Source: Ettlia oleoabundans (lineage: Eukaryota; Chlorophyta; Chlorophyceae; Chlamydomonadales). Taken from it: DNA of 14,366 bases. How positions within the stretch are numbered: the stretch's first letter is position 1; each line of letters opens with the position of its first letter. The notes beneath the pieces are model-generated. The model was not told where the DNA came from and made no database searches. It saw only the letters and a program-made list of their open reading frames with translations. Positions 10,046 to 14,366 of this stretch are shown piece by piece. The translations under genes were made by a program, and so were the position numbers. Where the stretch lies: the NCBI GenBank assembly GCA_019693395.1, contig JAAMXP010000621.1:7658-22023 (forward strand), in the 5' to 3' direction.

Positions 10046-10088
10046 GCCGAGGAGATTCGGAACCCTCGCATTTAGCGAAGGGGTCGGC
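10046..10088 (+). promoter_or_regulatory. Stem-loop-prone leader just before the E2-like start codon
   Basis: ACCCTCGC (10062-10069) can pair with GCGA-A-GGGGT (10075-10084) across an ATTTA-type loop, with one bulged A. GCCG (10046-10049) can pair with CGGC (10085-10088) outside it. The structure would end three bases before the ATG at 10092. Pairing is read by eye, and whether this stretch is transcribed is inferred from its position. Confidence 0.3.
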
Positions 10089-10091
10089 CAG

Positions 10092-13000
10092 ATGACCCGC
10101 TTTGGCCTTTTGCGCCTAGCGCGGCGGAACCTGACCGTTGCAAGTGAATTCTCGCTATTGTGCAACGGCGGTGTTCTGCAGACGCCATGCGCTGCAGCCC
10201 TTCTCAGGTTGGTGTCTGTGGCGCTTTGCGGGCACTGCAATTATTGTTGTACACTCCCATATGATCGCATTGATCAGGCCAGAGGGAACATTGTGCTGTG
10301 CAGGCCGGCGGAGGGACTCCCGCTAGCCGCCTGGCAACGCAGCAACCTAGCCCTCAGCAGCTTTCGAGTTTTCAACTCGCTGCCAGCTCACACGGTGAGA
10401 ACAAAGGGGACTGTTGTTGATGAACGCAGGGCGCCGCCACTGCCGCCTTCGGTGGTCGGCAGCAGCTACTGCGCCTTTCGCTCCGCGCTCGCATTTAAAA
10501 CTGCAATTGGAGGGCCTAGCACCTGCACACAAGGTACACTGGCTTCATGGGCTGCAGGAGTTGACGATGCCTGCCCTTAGCCCCACGATGTCGAGTGGCA
10601 ACCTGGTGGCATGGCACGTCAAGGAGGGGCAGGAGGTTGCGCCTGGTGATGTGCTGGCAGACGTTGAAACAGACAAGGCAACTCTTAGGTGAGCTGCAGA
10701 TGAGCTGAGACATGCCAGAACTTGCACATTGAAGCTTTCCCCCATGGCATGGCATGCCGTGCTTGGCTGCAGTGGGCGCAGGCCTGCCTGCTGAATATAA
10801 GGGTCAGCCAACAAAGCTGCACTTTGAGAGCTGCCCTGTTTCTGCGCGTTCTGCCCTTTTGGCTGCTGGCCTAGCTGCCTGCCTTCTCATCACTGCCTGA
10901 TTGCCCGCGTGCAGCTGGGAGAATCAGGACGAGGGGTTTGTGGCCAAGCTGCTAGTGCCGGAGGGGTCCAAGGATGTGGCAGTGGGCACCTCAGTGGCAC
11001 TGCTTGTTGAGGAGGAGGCTCAGGTGGCGGCATTCAAGGACTATACGCCAGCTGGCACAACCGCTGGCGCGGCCAAGGAGGCAGCAGCAGCACCGGCAGC
11101 AGCAAAACCTGCAGCAGCAGCACCCGCTGCGTCAGCAGCTAAGCCGAAGCCCTATGAGGGCCGCATCGGCCCCGCGGCACGCATGCTGTTGGCAGAAAGC
11201 GGCATCCCAGCGGAGGTGGTGACACCCACAGGGCCTTATGGCATTATCACAAAGGAAGACGTGCTGGCAGCCATTGAAGCAGGAGTGAAGGCGCCGGAGG
11301 CAGCGCAGCAGCAGCAGCGGCAGCCTCAGCCTTCGACCTCGGCCGCTGCGGCGCCTAAGCCCTCTCCACCAGCAGCACCAGCAGCGCAGCAAGCGGCCCC
11401 TTCACCGCAGCAGCCACAGCCACAGCAGCCCTCTGGCGGGGAACCAGCAGCTTACACCGACATCCCCAACAGCCAGATCCGCAAGATCATTGCACAGAGG
11501 CTGCTGGACAGCAAGCAGACCATCCCGCACCTGTGAGCCCAGCACTCAAGATGCACCCTGCAGCTGGTACCATTGCTGTGCTGGCTGTGCTGCGCTTTTG
11601 CGTCATGCAAGCTGTTTACCTACTGAGCTGTGCCATCCGCTCATGATTTTCCCTTGCCGTGCCTGCCTATGCTGGTGCTTGCAAATCGTACAGCATGTCC
11701 CTTTCTCCCTGGCCGCTGCGCCTTCAACTCGTCACCCCTGGCTTCCCCTCTCATCCCCCAACCCTTGCCCCTCCCCTCCCTTGCGTAGCTACCTGAGTGC
11801 CGGTGTCGACCTTGACGGTGTGTCTGCTCTGCGCGACTCGCTGAAGCAGCAGGGCACCAAGGTGTCGGTGAACGACTGTGTGGTGCGGGCGGTGGCGCTG
11901 GCCCTTGCAGAAGTCCCGGCAGCCAACGCTCTGTGGGATGCGGCGAAGGAGGCGGCAGTGCCTGCAGGATCAGGTACGTGTGCAACAGCGCGTCAAGACC
12001 AGGATTCATCTGGGCTGTGGCTGTGGTTGTTTGGAAGCAAAGCAGGCCTGTGTGGACGCATTGCGCAAGCGTGTCAGCCTTGTGTCAATGTTTCCAGCGC
12101 TTGCAAGGGTGACGTAGCGTACCACAGCCAGGCACTGGTTTTTCTATTTGCACACCAAATGTGTCCATTCATGCCTCATGGTTCTTTCCACAAATTCACT
12201 TGACTGTTGCAGTGGACATAGCCATTGCTGTGGCCACGGACAACGGCCTCATCACCCCCATCATCCGCGCAGCAGACACCAAGCCGCTGCCGCAGATTGC
12301 AGCAGAGGTGTGTGCTGCAATGCACATGGAGGGGTGGGGGTGGGGTCCGCCTGTTCGTTTTCTGCAGGTGCAGGCCGAAGGCTACCAGCTGCCCCTCTGC
12401 TGCCCTGTTGACATTATCCTCTGGCAGCTGCTCGGTGAACAACCTACCGGTCATCGCCTGCACTTGCACCTCCTCTCGCCCCACAGTTCCTTTTTAAGGA
12501 CAGATTTCTAGTGCACACACATCGGCCTGTCCTGTTGCTGCCATGCCCGCAGATACGTGAGCTTGCCGGGCGTGCACGTGCCAACCGGCTGAAGCCCGAG
12601 GAGTTCCAGGGCGGCTCCTTCTCCATCTCTAACCTGGGCATGTTTGGCATAGACAAGTTCTTTGCCATTGTTAACCCGCCGCAGGTAGGTTGCGTGTACT
12701 GTAACGCATGTGTGTATGTTGTTGCACCAGGCTAGTGAGGTTGCCAAGCCCGGCTGATGTTGGAGAATCTGTTAACATTATTGGTGGGAGCTGTGCCGCA
12801 TAATGCGCCTTGTTGGTTGTTCTGATCCTTGCCTTTGGTCCATGCTGTCTCCCCACAAGCAGGCTTGCATCATGGCAGTTGGCGGGGCGCGCAAGGTGAC
12901 GGTGATGCGTGACGGACTGCCTGCTAGCAAGACGCAGATGACTGTCACGCTGTCAGGTGCGTGGGACGCTGAATGCCACTGGGTGGGCCTGGCCGCCTAC

Positions 13001-13345
13001 GGTATTGTGATTGCTTATCCTGGCCTTTCACGCTTGCACCGGTGAACAGGTCCTTCTGTTTGTCCGCTCAATGTGGCCGCTCTTTGAGGTGCCTGATGCT
13101 GCTGGGATGAAAGTCAACATCATTTTCCCGGTCCAGCCATGTTATCAAGAGTGTTCTTAGCTGCCTGGCAATCTCTATCCGCCCGTCATCCCATAGGCCC
13201 CGCAATGCCTAGGCCCACCCGCCGATCACAAATTTCCTTTCCTGTCCTCCGTGCAGCCGACCAGCGTGTGTACGATGGGGAGGTAGCCTCAGCCTTCCTG
13301 GCAGCCTTCAGCCGCCACATCAGCAGCCCGTACCGCCTCATGTGA
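10092..13345 (+). CDS. Mitochondrial pyruvate dehydrogenase E2-like protein (LTA3 type) with active-site His replaced by Gln; 8 exons, complete
   Basis: Exons: 10092-10394, 10558-10688, 10915-11532, 11789-11973, 12213-12307, 12553-12684, 12863-12956, 13257-13345; 548 residues, stop TGA. The N-terminus [16 protein letters not shown] is basic and hydrophobic, as in a mitochondrial presequence. The intron-1 junction restores [16 protein letters not shown], a string conserved at the start of plant mitochondrial E2 lipoyl domains. The lipoyl domain spans about 102-185 with lipoyl-lysine K141 in ETDKAT. An Ala/Pro linker leads to a peripheral-subunit-binding domain (about 228-268, IGPAARM to [12 protein letters not shown]). 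A Gln/Pro/Ala linker leads to the acetyltransferase domain (about 325-548: [46 protein letters not shown]). The active-site motif DHRxxDG reads D-Q-R-V-Y-D-G, with Gln522 (codon CAG) where His is expected and D526 kept. It therefore resembles animal E3-binding protein (PDHX), which also lacks this His. Family likenesses are from memory. Confidence 0.9.
10420..10557 (+). other. In-frame alternative N-terminus inside E2-like intron 1
   Basis: Intron 1 (10395-10557) contains an ATG at 10420 whose frame is open through the 3' splice site and continues in phase into the lipoyl exon. The 46 residues encoded inside the intron (starting [12 protein letters not shown]) are Arg/Ala/His-rich with a single acidic residue, so they could act as a targeting sequence. 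An in-frame TGA at 10396-10398 closes the frame upstream. Retention of the intron or a start within it would give a second isoform. I favour the spliced form because it restores a conserved motif. Confidence 0.35.
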
Positions 13346-14190
13346 CGCTGCACCGCTTGATGCATGCATGCACTGCAGCACACTCATCTCTGCAACATAA
13401 TGTGGACGTGCTTTCAATGGGCTTATTTGCAACTCAAATCAAGATGATGAGATGGCTTGCTGGCGGTCCTTTTGACCCGTTGCCATCCATCCAACGTTGT
13501 TGCATTGACCGTCTCTCCTGCGCCTTGCGCTCAGTTCCACCCGTCCGCTGCCTGTCTGGTTGCCTTGACGGCATCGCATCAGCATATGCAACTGCTTGCA
13601 TGTTACATACCCACTGCTGCAAAAGGGCCAGCAATGGGTGACCCCAAGGCAAGAGGTTCCAGGGTACAGAGGGGGCAGGGGCCATGTAGTAGGCACGATA
13701 CTAGCTACAGCCCAAGGGGCGTGACGTGGAGAAATTGCCGCAGCACCCCCTGGGGCTGCAGGTGGTTGTGTTAGATGGCGCACATGCTCAATGATGCGCA
13801 TGGGCATGTCAACAGGAAGGTGGCGGCAGAAATGAAATGCTCTCGAACAGTATTCTTCATTCATTCTAAGCGATAGGGAATGAAAAGCAGGAATGAGTTG
13901 AGGGCCAACTGCCGTGCTGCCCAACACAACACGAGGCACAGCGCGAGACCACCTTAGCCTGGCACAACAGGGGTCAGCATCGTCAGGAAACCGTGTTGCT
14001 CATCCGCAGGAGGGTAGCTGCACACGCAAAGGGCTGGCAAACCAGCTGGCATGCACTGGAAGGTCAGCCACTGCGCTGAGCTGCTAGTACAAAGCTGACG
14101 ATAAGCTGCACTGCGCTGAGGTGTACCATGGCTGGGCTGATCTGAGCTGGCAGTGAGCTGGGCCTGGAGGTTGGACGTACTGAGTACAGC
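13346..14190. other. Convergent 3' flanks of the E2-like and SufB genes
   Basis: 845 bp without a supported gene. It should hold the 3' UTR of the plus-strand E2-like gene and that of the minus-strand SufB gene. The chlorophyte polyadenylation signal TGTAA occurs once on the minus strand (TTACA at 13603-13607), about 590 nt beyond the SufB stop, which would make a long but possible UTR. No TGTAA was found on the plus strand. Short open frames here have no recognisable motif. Apart from a small direct repeat near 14069-14120 nothing stands out. Confidence 0.5.
14069..14120. repeat. Short direct repeat CACTGCGCTGAG
   Basis: CACTGCGCTGAG occurs at 14069-14080 and again at 14109-14120, with repeat starts 40 bp apart, in the presumed 3' UTR of SufB. 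AGCTGA/GAGCTG strings around it look like decayed copies. Probably local duplication; no function is proposed. Confidence 0.5.
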
Positions 14191-14271
14191 TCAGCCCACG
14201 CTGCCCTCCAGCTTGAGCGACATGAGCTGGTTCACCTCCGCTGCAAACTCCAATGGCAGCTCGTTGAACAC
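14191..14271 (-). CDS. SUFB: SufB, last exon only (Fe-S cluster assembly scaffold, plastid SUF system); N-terminal exons off the right edge
   Basis: The exon encodes 26 residues plus TGA, beginning VFNELPLEFAAEVNQLMSLK and ending LEGSVG. It follows a clear 3' splice site (TTGCAG at the 14272 boundary) in phase 0. The C-terminus of SufB proteins carries this signature: E. coli SufB ends with a similar F-x-ELPLEFA...L...SVG string, and plant plastid SufB (ABCI8/LAF6) is closer still, both from memory. In the SufBC2D complex SufB is the scaffold on which Fe-S clusters are built; in plants and algae this occurs in plastids. The gene is transcribed towards the E2-like gene. The call rests on a short but distinctive tail, and no catalytic region is visible. 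Confidence 0.8.
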   Translation of the reverse strand: MFNELPLEFAAEVNQLMSLKLEGSVG

Positions 14272-14366
14272 CTGCAATGGGGCACACATGGCATGTAAGG
14301 CATCAGCACACTTGTTGTTGTGTGCACGTGCGTGTGGTGGGGTGGCGGGTGGGGCATTGGTGGTGG
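14272..14366 (-). other. Last intron of SufB (partial)
   Basis: The sequence upstream of the SufB terminal exon has no open continuation of SufB. On the transcribed strand it is C/A-rich (CCACC, CACACGCACGTG tracts), like the 3' parts of other minus-strand introns here such as 2799-2860. It runs off the window before a 5' splice site is reached. Confidence 0.5.

Larger units (their letters stand above)
9853..10091. promoter_or_regulatory. Divergent (bidirectional) promoter between the SNF2-like gene and the PDH E2-like gene
   Basis: Only 239 bp separate the two predicted ATGs (9852 minus, 10092 plus), so both transcripts must start within or next to this stretch. It is visibly less GC-rich than the flanking exons. 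GTATAC at about 10038-10043 is a weak TATA-like string upstream of the plus-strand ATG. No strong TATA box is seen for the minus-strand gene. The limits depend on both start-codon choices. Confidence 0.6.

Noticed and set aside
10030..10110. tRNA-like cluster of small stems upstream of the E2-like gene
   Set aside because: There is no TTCGA-type T-loop, no acceptor-stem pairing of the right span and no A/B box; it is better described as a structured leader.
10029..10580. A 183-codon uninterrupted plus-strand ORF taken as one exon
   Set aside because: Its first real ATG is at 10092 and only the part to 10394 fits. A GTGAGA donor there and the acceptor at 10557 join LPAHT to [11 protein letters not shown], a conserved E2 string; the rest is intron read in the wrong frame.
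1..14366. Bacterial-type systems (operons, CRISPR arrays, insertion sequences) and retroelement or transposase genes
   Set aside because: The genes are intron-split and eukaryotic; no regular spaced repeats, terminal inverted repeats with a transposase, or reverse-transcriptase motifs were seen in any frame.

Overview
The window looks like nuclear DNA of a green alga (Chlorophyta). Its genes are split into many short exons (about 50-620 nt) by GT-AG introns of about 100-380 nt. The coding sequence is GC-rich with Ala/Gln/Pro-rich linkers. The products are plastid or mitochondrial housekeeping proteins of plant type: a starch-branching enzyme with a transit peptide, a plant-type mitochondrial pyruvate dehydrogenase E2 and a plastid-type SufB. 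I cannot name the species. All exon models were built by hand from splice-site phase and family motifs; no alignment or transcript data were available.

Layout, left to right. (1) 17-5655, minus strand: 15 exons of a starch/1,4-alpha-glucan branching enzyme. The N-terminus is complete and the C-terminus runs off the left edge. (2) 5656-6351: tandem intergenic DNA between the branching enzyme and the next minus-strand gene, with an open low-complexity stretch that may be an alternative C-terminal tail of that gene. (3) 6352-9852, minus strand: a gene whose C-terminal half is a Rad5/SHPRH-like SNF2 second helicase lobe and whose N-terminus looks like a SAM domain. The first (ATPase) lobe is not in the gene, and motif V is interrupted by a one-base frame break. 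(4) 9853-10091: a compact 239-bp divergent promoter with a near-perfect palindrome near its middle. (5) 10092-13345, plus strand: a complete 8-exon gene for a mitochondrial PDH E2-like protein (lipoyl domain, E3/E1-binding domain, acetyltransferase domain) whose active-site His is replaced by Gln. (6) 13346-14190: convergent 3' flanks. (7) 14191-14271, minus strand: the last exon of SufB, with the rest of that gene beyond the right edge.

There is no operon-like logic; the genes are independent nuclear loci. The observations most worth following are the His-to-Gln E2, which may be a green-lineage counterpart of the non-catalytic E3-binding protein of animals, and the SAM-like/orphan HELICc gene with its frame break. 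An in-frame alternative N-terminus inside E2 intron 1, an 18-bp intronic inverted repeat and a G-quadruplex-type intron start are secondary.
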